DNA of 64,000 nt from NCBI GenBank assembly GCA_018265615.1, contig JABLYX010000014.1, positions 1-64,000 of the forward strand. Reading direction: 5' to 3'. A program made the position numbers and the translations under genes. This document shows positions 10,059-18,192 of the stretch, piece after piece (the first letter of the stretch is position 1; each line of letters opens with the position of its first letter). A model generated the notes under the pieces. It searched no databases. It had not been told where the DNA came from and saw only the letters and a program-made list of their open reading frames with translations. This DNA is from Lentisphaeria bacterium (GTDB lineage: Bacteria; Verrucomicrobiota; Lentisphaeria; Victivallales; Victivallaceae).

Positions 10059-11222
10059 ATGAAATCGGCTGTTGTCAAGAAGCGGGATTCCAATTTTGAA
10101 TTGCTGCGGATCATTGCGATGTTCGCCATTATCGGATATCATTTCTATCTGCAAACCCCAATTTACACCATGCCGGCGGATACCTTCTCCCATTTTGCCG
10201 GTATGCTTCTGGGAAGCTTCGGACGGGCCGCGGTAAATTTATTTGTCATGATCGGGGCATGGCACCTGATGGAGCTTCCGTTCAGGAGCATACGGATCGT
10301 GAGGCTCTACCTGACCGCTCTGTTTTATACCGTGACCGTTTCGGGAATCGTGGTTCTGCTGTCCCATGCCGACGCCGGCACTGCGTACAAGGTCATGATC
10401 CGGGCGGTTTTCCCGTTCACGGCGAGTCCGTTGTGGTTCATCTCGGACTACCTGTTCCTGCTGCTGCTCAGTCCGTTTCTGAATCTGCTGATCCACGGGT
10501 TGAGCCGGAAGAGCTATTGCTATCTGACGGCGGTTCTGCTGCTGGTGTTTTCCGTGATTCCGACTATTGCAAACTTAATACCCGGATTAAATGTATATAA
10601 ATTTTATATCGTCAAGTCGGATATGGGATGGATGACGGCTCTGTACCTGATCGTCGGATATTTGAAGATATATCCGCCTGCCATGCTGAATTCGGGGAAG
10701 GTTGCTCTGAATGGAACTTTGCTTTTGATCGCGGGATGCGCCGCTCTCTGCTTTCTTGACTGTTTTCTCCTGAAATATGCATCATTGGAGTTTTCGGCAA
10801 AAAAAGTGCATGCGTTTCTGGAATTTTCGTTCTTTGACCTGTCCTCGGTATTCAATGTGATGCTGTCGGTGCTGATGTTTGAACTCTTCCGGACAGTCAG
10901 ATTTTCAAGTGCGTTTGTCAACGCCGTCGCAAAACAGACGCTGGGAATATACATCCTGCACCAGGTCCCGGTTTTTATTCCGGTGATGTGGGGATTTTTC
11001 CGTATAGATGACTGGATGCATTCTCCATGTTTCATCCTGTGGGAGCTGCTGACGGTCCTGGCTGTTTTCGCGGGGTGCGGAATGATCGAATACCTGAGAA
11101 GCCGTGTGTGTGTCCTGCTGTCCGGGAGAGTCAGGCTTGACGGGTTTACCGGCCGGTGGGATTCTTGCGTATCAGACATCGCCGTGGGGGGCTCTCCGTG
11201 CGGCGTCAGCGGCAAATCATGA
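10059..11222 (+). CDS. Acyltransferase-3 family membrane protein
   Basis: A 387-residue integral membrane protein with about ten hydrophobic segments. The N-terminus has the family signature: NFELLRIIAMFAIIGYHFY, in which the R and H in the first helix are the usual conserved residues. Members move acetyl or other acyl groups from a cytoplasmic donor to surface glycans such as O-antigen or exopolysaccharide. The start at 10059 is preferred over 9984 because the signature follows directly and GGTGG precedes it. Local base composition is clearly more AT-rich than the flanking genes, and it is unrelated to either neighbour, which suggests acquisition by transfer. The C-terminal 30 residues look like non-homologous read-through. 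Confidence 0.85.
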   Translation: MKSAVVKKRDSNFELLRIIAMFAIIGYHFYLQTPIYTMPADTFSHFAGMLLGSFGRAAVNLFVMIGAWHLMELPFRSIRIVRLYLTALFYTVTVSGIVVLLSHADAGTAYKVMIRAVFPFTASPLWFISDYLFLLLLSPFLNLLIHGLSRKSYCYLTAVLLLVFSVIPTIANLIPGLNVYKFYIVKSDMGWMTALYLIVGYLKIYPPAMLNSGKVALNGTLLLIAGCAALCFLDCFLLKYASLEFSAKKVHAFLEFSFFDLSSVFNVMLSVLMFELFRTVRFSSAFVNAVAKQTLGIYILHQVPVFIPVMWGFFRIDDWMHSPCFILWELLTVLAVFAGCGMIEYLRSRVCVLLSGRVRLDGFTGRWDSCVSDIAVGGSPCGVSGKS

Positions 11223-11282
11223 AAATGCGGATCGGAGCGTCCTTCCCTTTCCGAAAACCGTTCCCCTGAAAAAACAAACCCG

Positions 11283-11325
11283 GCACCCCTTGCGGAAGGC
11301 GCGCCGTGCTTGACTCTGCATCAAA
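11283..11325. repeat. Dispersed 42-bp element, copy A
   Basis: This 43-bp stretch matches 18074-18115 with about 80 percent identity: both run from GCACCC through a conserved GAAG.CGC.CC.TGCTT core to ACTCTGCAT.AAA. Most differences are transitions. Both copies lie a short distance before the 3' end of a convergent minus-strand gene. Confidence 0.6.
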
Positions 11326-11340
11326 AATTCTCTCCCCTCT

Positions 11341-14163
11341 TTAATTGCCGGTGAAGAGGCCGGTGGAGAGTTGGCCGTCGAGGATGGGATGGTCGGGGAG
11401 CTGGTCCACGACTTCGCATTCGGCGGCGAAGGGGGGGATGTTTCCGGCTTTGTCCGTGAAGCGGACGGGGTGCTTTCCGCCTGCGCCGGAGGGGGCCGGG
11501 GCGGTCAGGCTGATTTCGATGAGCTGCCGCGAATAGGGCTCGACCTCATAGGGGAGGGCGGTGCGGTCGGAGCTCCACCCCGGCGGGAGCTGTACGGCGA
11601 GTTCGCCTGAGAGGGTGCGCCCGAACGGGTTCGCGACGGTCACGACGGCGGTCTGCGCCTTTCCGGCGGCGAAGCAGTAGAGTTCCGAGCGGATGAGCCG
11701 CCGTGCGGCGCGGAAACAGCCGTGCGGCCTGTAGATGGGCGCGGGCTGTTCCGTTTCGATGCGGCGCTTCGCCTGCGCGAGTTCGGCGGATGCGCGTTCG
11801 AGGTGGAGCGCGCGGGCGGCGTCGTCGCCGTCGGAGGCGTACTGCATGGCGTACTGGTACTCTTTCTGCGCCCGCGAAATCAGGCGTTCGGTGTTCAGGA
11901 GCGCGCCCGCGCCGCCGGTGCGCTGTTCGGCCCGGCGATAGAGCGCGCGGATCGATGCGGCGAGCTTTTCCGGCGGCGGCGCGGCGGGGAGCGGGAGTCT
12001 GCCCGCACGCATCTGCATGAGACGGAGGGTGTTCAGGAGATCGAGCCCGAAATTCGTATGATAGAGCGCATCTCCGCGCCATTTCGCGCGGGCCTTGTCG
12101 AGTTCCGCGACGAGGGCGGAAAGCTCCTCCGGGCCGGCGGAGGGGAGGCGGTCCGCGACGTGCCGGAGCAGCGCGGCGGAGGGGTCTTTGCCTGCCTTGT
12201 CCGCGTGGAAGCGCAGCCGGTTTGCCGCGACTTCGCGGACGAACGCGGCGTCGGGTTCCGCGATGAAGAGCGGGCTCCCCGCCGCGACGGTGCGCTTTCC
12301 GGGCGGGAGCGCGTTGCCGAAGAGGTCGCGCCATTGCGTCTCCGCGCCGGAGGGCAGGTTGACGGCGACGGGGGCCTCCGAATCGGTGAAGCACGCCGCG
12401 ACGGCTTCCGGGCCGTTCGCGAAGAGGGAGCAGCGCACGCCGTCCGCCTCATGGATCCCGATCGGCCTTGCGTCGCCGAGTTCGCGGACCAGCGCGGCGA
12501 CTCCGGCGAGCTCCATCGACGGCGTCCCGCCGCGGTAGAGCGGGGCCCAGAGCGCGCCGTTGTAGAGGAAGGTCTTGCCGTTGCCGCAGAGACGGTGGGC
12601 CAGCAGCGACTCCATGAGGAACCCGAAGGGCTTGTCCGGCGTGGCGGTTTCGGTGGACCAGAGCTCAAGGTCGCGTCCGTGGAGCCAGGCGTTGCGGCGG
12701 ATCTTCTCCAGCCGGCTGAACTCCATTTTGCCGTAGCTGTGGTATGAGATGAGGTCCGCCCAGCGCAGGTATCCGAGCTTGAGCATGTCGCGCCCGAAAT
12801 TGCGGTAGGCGTAGCGGCTCTCGACCATCTCGGGTTTCACGTCGGTCGGGTAGACGAGCGCGGCGGGGTCGGCCTTTTTCAGCGCCTCGTATGTGACGCG
12901 GAAGAGCTGCATCATCTCGCCCGGCGTGCCGTGCGTCCCCCGCAGCCGGTAGTAGCTCCACGCTTCGTTCCAGATTTCGTAGGCGCGGAACGGGCTGCTC
13001 TGTTTCACATGCTCCGCCAGCGGCAGGCAGTAGAGCTTCAGCCATGCATCAGGATCGGAGGGGGGATAGAAGGAGTAGGCGGGCGCCGCGTCCGAATAGA
13101 CCGGCTCGCCGGGGAGGATCGTCGAATAGCGCTTCGGCGCGCCGAGCAGGACGGAGCATTCGCGGCGGTGCTCCCGCTTCACGCTCTCCTGCCGCTGCAG
13201 GTAGTTGGCCCAGTCGGGCTCCCCGGCTCCGGTCATGCACTGGTTCCAGCGGCCGTAGTTGTCGTGGTTGCGCCACCAGTGGATGCCGAGGTAGCCGCAG
13301 AGGACCCCCTGCGGATTGTGATAATGCGCGCCGAACGGGGAGGCCGTGCGGAAGAATGCATTCGCGGGCGGCAAATAGAGGAAGTCGAAGCTCCGGCGGA
13401 AGCTCCGGCCCGAAGCGGCCGCCGCGGTGAACTCCCAGCGGAAACGGCCGAACTCCGGCGGCGGGGGCAGCGCGAGGCGCTGCTTCCCGGAGAGTTCCGT
13501 TTCGCGTTCGAACGCGGCGGCCTCCCTCCCGTCCGCGCCGTACAGCGTGCCGCGGACGGCTGCGCGGAGCAACTTTGTTGAGCAGAGCGTGAGTTCGAGC
13601 TCCGGCTTCCGCCCGGTTCCCATGATCCCTTCGCCGGCCATGCCGGAGAGCGAGAGCTCCAGCAGCTCCCGCCGGTGGAACGCGGAGAACTCGTAGAGCC
13701 GCACCATGTTGTCCGGCACGGTCTTGTGGAAGTCGATCCGGATCGCGTCGAGCTCCGTCGCGGGGAACGCGAGTTCGAGGTCGGTCGAGAGGTTTCCGCT
13801 GACGCGCCTGAGCGGCTTCCACCCCTCCGCCGTCCTGCCGCGCACCTCGAACTCGGTGGCGGTGTTCGGAACCTTGTAGACGGTCTGCCAGAACTGGAGC
13901 CGGATCTGGTTCACCGTAATGCGTTTCCCGTACTCCACGGCCAGGAAGTGCCCTCCGGCGGAGTTGCCGCTGACCCAGCGCCCGGCCATGGTTTCGGCGT
14001 CGCCGTCCACCGCGCGCTCCGGAGTGAACGCCAAGTGATGCGAGTCGGCGGTGACGGTCACGCCGGGCAGGCGGTTCAGGTTCGGTTCCGCTCCGTCTGC
14101 GGCGGCGGACAGGCGGAAGGAGAGCGGAAGCAGCAGGAGAAGAAGGAGATAACACAGTTTCAT
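11341..14163 (-). CDS. Large secreted clan GH-A glycoside hydrolase
   Basis: A 940-residue exported enzyme with a signal peptide (residues 1-22). Residues about 25-165 look like an F5/8 type C (discoidin) sugar-binding domain (TPERAVDGDAETMAGRWVSG and later IRIDFHKTV). A TIM-barrel region at about 290-600 carries EIWNEAWSY near residue 405, the usual acid/base Asn-Glu pair, and LWSTETATP near residue 505 with a likely nucleophile Glu. The C-terminal 100 residues (GELAVQLPPGW...) resemble the NEW3 domain of alpha-galactosidases. The exact GH family is not clear (GH39-like). The start overlaps the stop of the pseudopilin gene in ATGA, so translation is coupled. It probably works with MelA from the same operon on a galactose-containing glycan. 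Confidence 0.78.
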   Translation of the reverse strand: MKLCYLLLLLLLPLSFRLSAAADGAEPNLNRLPGVTVTADSHHLAFTPERAVDGDAETMAGRWVSGNSAGGHFLAVEYGKRITVNQIRLQFWQTVYKVPNTATEFEVRGRTAEGWKPLRRVSGNLSTDLELAFPATELDAIRIDFHKTVPDNMVRLYEFSAFHRRELLELSLSGMAGEGIMGTGRKPELELTLCSTKLLRAAVRGTLYGADGREAAAFERETELSGKQRLALPPPPEFGRFRWEFTAAAASGRSFRRSFDFLYLPPANAFFRTASPFGAHYHNPQGVLCGYLGIHWWRNHDNYGRWNQCMTGAGEPDWANYLQRQESVKREHRRECSVLLGAPKRYSTILPGEPVYSDAAPAYSFYPPSDPDAWLKLYCLPLAEHVKQSSPFRAYEIWNEAWSYYRLRGTHGTPGEMMQLFRVTYEALKKADPAALVYPTDVKPEMVESRYAYRNFGRDMLKLGYLRWADLISYHSYGKMEFSRLEKIRRNAWLHGRDLELWSTETATPDKPFGFLMESLLAHRLCGNGKTFLYNGALWAPLYRGGTPSMELAGVAALVRELGDARPIGIHEADGVRCSLFANGPEAVAACFTDSEAPVAVNLPSGAETQWRDLFGNALPPGKRTVAAGSPLFIAEPDAAFVREVAANRLRFHADKAGKDPSAALLRHVADRLPSAGPEELSALVAELDKARAKWRGDALYHTNFGLDLLNTLRLMQMRAGRLPLPAAPPPEKLAASIRALYRRAEQRTGGAGALLNTERLISRAQKEYQYAMQYASDGDDAARALHLERASAELAQAKRRIETEQPAPIYRPHGCFRAARRLIRSELYCFAAGKAQTAVVTVANPFGRTLSGELAVQLPPGWSSDRTALPYEVEPYSRQLIEISLTAPAPSGAGGKHPVRFTDKAGNIPPFAAECEVVDQLPDHPILDGQLSTGLFTGN

Positions 14164-15131
14164 TTTTTCACCGTCGTGCTGATCTTGATGTTGTCGGCGT
14201 TCAGCGCGTAGACCGTGAGGCTCGTCCGGGCCAGGTTCGCGAGCATGTCGCCGGCGAATTCGGACTGGTTCCGGCCCGACACGTGCCCGTCGAGATAGAG
14301 CCCGTTGACCCTGCCGCCGTGGCGCAGGTGGCAGTGCGCCTTGCCGCCGCTGCTGTGGTCGAAGAAGTAGCTCTGCTGCTGCGTCGAATCGTTCAGGGTG
14401 TCGGCCAGCAGCGGGAACTGCGACGGCTTCGGAATCTTCCCCGTCGCGAAGTACATGTCGCTGCTGCCGATCTTGAACCAGAAGGGTTCGCTGATGTAGC
14501 CGGTCAGGTTCCACGCACCGTAGCAGGTCGCCTTCATGTCGGCGAAATCCTGGTTCTTCTCGAAGGGCGGCGCGGTCGGGCAGCGCATGACGCCGCGCAG
14601 CGTGCGCGCCTCGGAGGCGTTTTCACTGCCGTCGGCGTAGGTGTAGTTCGCGCAGAAGTTCGCCCAGGTCGCGCCGGGATCGCGGTAGATGTAGTAGATC
14701 CCCCGGTTGTCGTTCAGGTAGAAGCTGATGTAGTTGCCGCACTGCTTCAGGTTCGAGAGGCAGGTCGAATTCTTCGCCGACTCCCGCGCCTTGTTCAGCG
14801 CGGGCAGCAGCATCGCCGCCAGGATCGCGATGATCGCGATCACCACGAGCAGCTCTATGAGCGTGAAGCAGGGGAGCGCAATGTTGCGGGAGCCGTGCTC
14901 TGCCGCGGGCGGCCTGCGCGGGGTGAAAGAGCGGATGCAGCGGTGCGCGGCGGTGATGAGCCGAGTGAGAATTACCTGGTTGTCCGGTACGGGGAGAGAC
15001 GCGGTGCTGCTCACCGCTTTCTTTCCCCCGCCCCCCCCTTTTTCACGCAGGGCGGACAAAAGGGTGTGAATGTATGCATGACAGGTTTTTGCCACCGGGA
15101 GCCCGGTGAGGGTGAAGCGACGTTTCCGCAT
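14160..15131 (-). CDS. Pseudopilin with duplicated, interrupted N-terminus
   Basis: A 323-residue pseudopilin. Residues 1-8 (MRKRRFTL) look like a normal start of this family but run into TGLPVAKTC, and the real hydrophobic helix FTLIELLVVIAIIAILAAML begins only at residue 89. The two FTL points are exactly 249 bp (83 codons) apart and flanked by the near-identical CTTCAC(C/G)CTCA. The remainder is the usual family fold, with HLRHGGRVNGLYLDGHVSG near residue 290. AAAGGA sits 8 nt before the chosen ATG. It overlaps the glycosidase gene by 4 nt and follows melA by 25 bp. Whether prepilin peptidase can still process it is unclear; the residue before FTLIEL is Cys. Confidence 0.85.
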   Translation of the reverse strand: MRKRRFTLTGLPVAKTCHAYIHTLLSALREKGGGGGKKAVSSTASLPVPDNQVILTRLITAAHRCIRSFTPRRPPAAEHGSRNIALPCFTLIELLVVIAIIAILAAMLLPALNKARESAKNSTCLSNLKQCGNYISFYLNDNRGIYYIYRDPGATWANFCANYTYADGSENASEARTLRGVMRCPTAPPFEKNQDFADMKATCYGAWNLTGYISEPFWFKIGSSDMYFATGKIPKPSQFPLLADTLNDSTQQQSYFFDHSSGGKAHCHLRHGGRVNGLYLDGHVSGRNQSEFAGDMLANLARTSLTVYALNADNIKISTTVKK

Positions 15132-15156
15132 ATTCCGGTCCTTTCCGTTCAGGGGG

Positions 15157-16500
15157 TTAACGATATTGGGGCAGCATGGTTCCATGCGCTTCGATCAGTG
15201 CGTCGCAGAGCGCGGCGATGCGGTCGATCGGCAGCTCCGCGGCGGTGTGCGGGTCGAGCATCGCCGCCTGGTAGACGAGGTCGCGCTTCCGGGTCAGGGC
15301 GGCTTCGACCGTGAGGAGCTGGACGTTGACGGCGGCCGTGTTCAGCGCGGCGCACGGCAGCGGCAGGCGCCCGGCGTAACACCCCGCGATGCCGTTGCGG
15401 TCCGCGACGCACGGCACCTCGACGACCGCCTCGGGCGGGAGGTTCGGGATGAACCCCGTGTTCAGCACATTGCCGTGGAACACATACGGTTCGCCGGTCG
15501 CGAGCGCGTTCACGATCCCCGAGATATATTCGCGCGAGGGGGTGTACTCTCCGGCCGGTTCGCTCCGCAGCTTCTCGTACTCCTGCTTCCAGCCGTCGAG
15601 CTGGCGGGCGCACCGGCGCGGATATTCGTCGAGCGGAATGTTCCAGCGCTCTATGAGCTCGGGATAGCGGCTCTTGATCCAGTACGGGGTGTACTCCGCG
15701 TTGTGTTCGCTCGACTCCGTGACGTAGCAGCCGAAGCGGCGCATGAGTTCGATGCGGATCATGTTGCCCGGCCTCTTTTCAGGCGGCGCGGCGAGCCATT
15801 CCGCCATTTTCCGGTCCGCGAGCTGCCGGAGCTCCGGGTAGAGGTCGCGGCCGTCCCGGCTGATGGAGAGCAGCCACGCCATGTGGTTGACCCCGGCGAT
15901 GGAGCTGCGGATCTTCGCAAGCTCCTCCGGCCCGTGCGGCAGCCCGAGCGTCTCGAAAAGCGTTTTGACGCAGACCTGCACCGAGTGGCAGAGCCCGACC
16001 GTGCGGACGGAGGTGGCCTTCAGCATCGCGCCGGTCAGCATCGCCATCGGGTTCGTGTAGTTGATGAACCACGCATCCGGGGCGGCTTCCGCGATGTCGC
16101 GGGCGAAGTCGAGCATGACCGGGATGGTGCGCAGCGCGCGGAAGATCCCGCCGATGCCGAGCGTGTCGCCGATCGTCTGGCGCAGGCCGAACTTCCGGGG
16201 GAGCTCGAAGTCGATCAGCGTGGAGGGGCGGCCTCCCACCTGGATCGCGTTGATGACGGCCGATGCGCCGCGGAACGCCTCTTTGCGCTCCGCTTCGCCG
16301 AGGTAGGCGGAGATTTTCGCGCGTCCTCCGGAGAGGCGGCCGGCGAGCGCCGAGAGGATCGCCTCCGACTCCTTCAGCCGCTCCCCGTCGATGTCGTAGA
16401 GGGCGAATTCGCTTTCCCTCAGGGCTTCGCGCAGCAGGCAGTCCCCGACGATTTTCCGGGCGAACACCGTGCTCCCCGAGCCGGCGATGGCTATTTTCAT
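15157..16500 (-). CDS. melA: GH4 alpha-galactosidase
   Basis: A 447-residue cytoplasmic GH4 enzyme that needs NAD and a divalent metal. It aligns along its full length with MelA of enterobacteria: Rossmann start IAIAGSGSTVFARKIVGD, TLGIGGIFRALRTIP, NYTNPMAM, the metal Cys in GLCHSVQ, AGVNHMAW, VTESSEHNAEYTP and DPHTAAELPID. It hydrolyses alpha-galactosides such as melibiose by a redox mechanism. The ribosome-binding site GGAGGT lies 7 nt before the ATG. It is first in an operon with a pseudopilin and a secreted glycosidase and is divergent from an AraC regulator, which probably activates it. Confidence 0.93.
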   Translation of the reverse strand: MKIAIAGSGSTVFARKIVGDCLLREALRESEFALYDIDGERLKESEAILSALAGRLSGGRAKISAYLGEAERKEAFRGASAVINAIQVGGRPSTLIDFELPRKFGLRQTIGDTLGIGGIFRALRTIPVMLDFARDIAEAAPDAWFINYTNPMAMLTGAMLKATSVRTVGLCHSVQVCVKTLFETLGLPHGPEELAKIRSSIAGVNHMAWLLSISRDGRDLYPELRQLADRKMAEWLAAPPEKRPGNMIRIELMRRFGCYVTESSEHNAEYTPYWIKSRYPELIERWNIPLDEYPRRCARQLDGWKQEYEKLRSEPAGEYTPSREYISGIVNALATGEPYVFHGNVLNTGFIPNLPPEAVVEVPCVADRNGIAGCYAGRLPLPCAALNTAAVNVQLLTVEAALTRKRDLVYQAAMLDPHTAAELPIDRIAALCDALIEAHGTMLPQYR

Positions 16501-16536
16501 GTCCGAACCTCCGGTATGTTTGTGTTGTTCATTTTA

Positions 16537-16565
16537 ATTATACAATAAAGCGGCCCGTTTGTAAA
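16537..16565 (-). promoter_or_regulatory. Promoter of the melA operon
   Basis: On the minus strand: -35 TTTACA (16565-16560), 17-bp spacer, -10 TATAAT (16542-16537), 37 bp before the melA ATG. Near-consensus sigma70 promoter. Confidence 0.75.
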
Positions 16566-16597
16566 TAGGCCGGTTGTGCTTTCAATGGTCTATTTGT
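16551..16597. promoter_or_regulatory. Candidate AraC-type operator between melA and its regulator
   Basis: Two related symmetries are visible: CGGCC-N12-GGCCG at 16551-16572, and a larger inverted pair GTAAATAGGCC (16561-16571) with GGTCTATTTGT (16587-16597, two mismatches). The left half overlaps the melA -35 box. This arrangement fits an AraC-type activator site, but is not proof of binding. Confidence 0.45.
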
Positions 16598-16662
16598 GCT
16601 GTATCGGGCGATTTTTGCATTTCGGGGGAGGAGGTTGTATATTATCCGCGAAAGGAGCCGAT

Positions 16663-17529
16663 ATGACCGAAGTTACGGAGAGCGAACGGTACCATCCGTT
16701 TTTCCCGGAGCATGGTTGGAATTTGCCGGCCATGCTGATCAACGCCGGGCATGAGACGCGGAGGCACGACCGGCCTTATGAATTCAGCGGGCTGCAGCGC
16801 GGGCGCGAGGAGCTCGCGATCTTCCAGTACACGCTGGGCGGGGAGGGGGAGCTCGATTTCGAGGGCGCGCGGCGGCGCATCCTGCCGGGGACGGCGATGC
16901 TGCTGGCGGTCCCCGAGGAGCATTGCTACCGGCTGCCGGTCCGCTCGGACTTCTGGGAGTATTATTACGTCAGCGTGAACGGCGGCGAGGCGATGCGGCT
17001 CTTCCGGGAGTTCCGGCGCAGGCACGGGTTCCTGCTGGAGCTCCCGCCGGACGCGCCGGCCGTGAGGAGTGTGGAGGAGCTGCTCTGCAAGCTGCGGGAG
17101 GGGCGGGTTCCGGACCATCTGACGGCGAGCCGCCTCGCATACGGCTTTGTCATTTCTCTGCTGGGCAGCGGGCAGGGCGGGGCCGCTTCCGGGGGCGGGG
17201 GACTTCTGCCGCTCATCGACCGCTACTGCCTCGACCACATGGATGAACCCGTGAAGGTCGCGGAGCTGGCGGAGTTCGCGGGCCTGAGCTTCTGGCATTT
17301 TTCGCGGCGCTTCAAGGAGGAGACCGGCGAAACGCCGCGCGACTACATCCTGAAGCTGAAGATGGCATACGCGCTGCGGAGGCTTCAGGACACGGCCGAC
17401 TCGATCAAGGCGATTGCGATGGAGTGCGGCTTTGCGGATCAGAGCCACTTCTGCAAGGTGTTCCGCCGCCTCTTCCGCGAAACGCCGGAGGGCTTCCGCT
17501 GCGGCGGCCGCAGCGGAAAACGAACCTAG
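16663..17529 (+). CDS. AraC-family transcriptional regulator of the melA operon
   Basis: A 288-residue regulator with an N-terminal cupin-like sugar-sensing domain (residues about 15-150; the segment LPGTAMLLAVPEEHCYRLP is typical) and a C-terminal pair of helix-turn-helix motifs (residues about 185-283: VKVAELAEFAGLSFWHFSRR and the family signature IAMECGFADQSHFCKVFRR). AAAGGAG lies 5 nt before the ATG at 16663. It is divergent from melA and shares a 162-bp region with it, so control of the alpha-galactoside operon is the likely role. Confidence 0.9.
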   Translation: MTEVTESERYHPFFPEHGWNLPAMLINAGHETRRHDRPYEFSGLQRGREELAIFQYTLGGEGELDFEGARRRILPGTAMLLAVPEEHCYRLPVRSDFWEYYYVSVNGGEAMRLFREFRRRHGFLLELPPDAPAVRSVEELLCKLREGRVPDHLTASRLAYGFVISLLGSGQGGAASGGGGLLPLIDRYCLDHMDEPVKVAELAEFAGLSFWHFSRRFKEETGETPRDYILKLKMAYALRRLQDTADSIKAIAMECGFADQSHFCKVFRRLFRETPEGFRCGGRSGKRT

Positions 17530-17559
17530 CGGATAAATGACGCCGTGCGCAGATTTCCC

Positions 17560-17782
17560 GCGTGACGTCCGCAGGGGGAAGCTCCGCCTTCGGCGCGAGC
17601 GGGTGAGCCGGCCTTTCGGCCGGCTCCACCGCGGTCGCTCAGTGCAAAATTTTCAATTTTGCTGTTGAGCGGGTTGCTTCGCGCCCGGATGTCTCCGACG
17701 GCCAAAGGCTCCGCGCCTTTGGAATCCGCCAGGGCCGAGGGCCCTGAACCCGCGGACGGCAAGCCGTCCGTTACCGCCTGAA
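17560..17782. repeat. 223-bp direct repeat with five hairpins, copy 1
   Basis: This unit is repeated identically at 17816-18038 after a 33-bp spacer. Each copy holds five consecutive inverted repeats; here: GAGCCGGCC/GGCCGGCTC (17605-17626), a CGCTCA + GCAAAATT double stem (17636-17671), CCAAAGGC/GCCTTTGG (17702-17722), CAGGGCC/GGCCCTG (17730-17746) and CGGACGGC/GCCGTCCG (17753-17770). Open frames exist through it on both strands but show no protein-like composition. It lies between convergent genes. It could be a mobile palindromic element or a structured RNA. Confidence 0.9.
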
Positions 17783-17815
17783 TCTGCGCGAAGTAACGTT
17801 GTATGCGGGCTTTCT

Positions 17816-18038
17816 GCGTGACGTCCGCAGGGGGAAGCTCCGCCTTCGGCGCGAGCGGGTGAGCCGGCCTTTCGGCCGGCTCCACCGCGGTCGCTCAGTG
17901 CAAAATTTTCAATTTTGCTGTTGAGCGGGTTGCTTCGCGCCCGGATGTCTCCGACGGCCAAAGGCTCCGCGCCTTTGGAATCCGCCAGGGCCGAGGGCCC
18001 TGAACCCGCGGACGGCAAGCCGTCCGTTACCGCCTGAA
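17816..18038. repeat. 223-bp direct repeat with five hairpins, copy 2
   Basis: Identical to 17560-17782 at an offset of exactly 256 bp, with the same five stems. The perfect identity implies recent duplication or strong constraint. Confidence 0.9.
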
Positions 18039-18073
18039 CCTGTACCCGTCCTCCCCCAAAAAACTCTCCTGCC

Positions 18074-18115
18074 GCACCCTCGCAGAAGACGCACCATGCT
18101 TAACTCTGCATTAAA
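18074..18115. repeat. Dispersed 42-bp element, copy B
   Basis: Partner of 11283-11325 (about 80 percent identity with one 1-nt gap). It sits between the 223-bp repeats and the long hairpins. Confidence 0.6.
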
Positions 18116-18123
18116 GAATGACA

Positions 18124-18163
18124 GCCATTTCCGTCCCCGGCGAAAGCCGGGGACGGAAATGGC
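18124..18163. repeat. Perfect 18-bp hairpin with GAAA tetraloop
   Basis: GCCATTTCCGTCCCCGGC (18124-18141) is the exact complement of 18146-18163, with a GNRA-type GAAA loop between them. There is no T-run on either side, so it is not a standard terminator. Confidence 0.85.
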
Positions 18164-18192
18164 GACGAAAAGGTTTGAAAGGGGGGAAGAGC

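Noticed and set aside
11341..14514. Longer 1057-codon start for the glycosidase
   Set aside because: The extra N-terminus is the pseudopilin gene in another frame, and the signal peptide starts at 14163.
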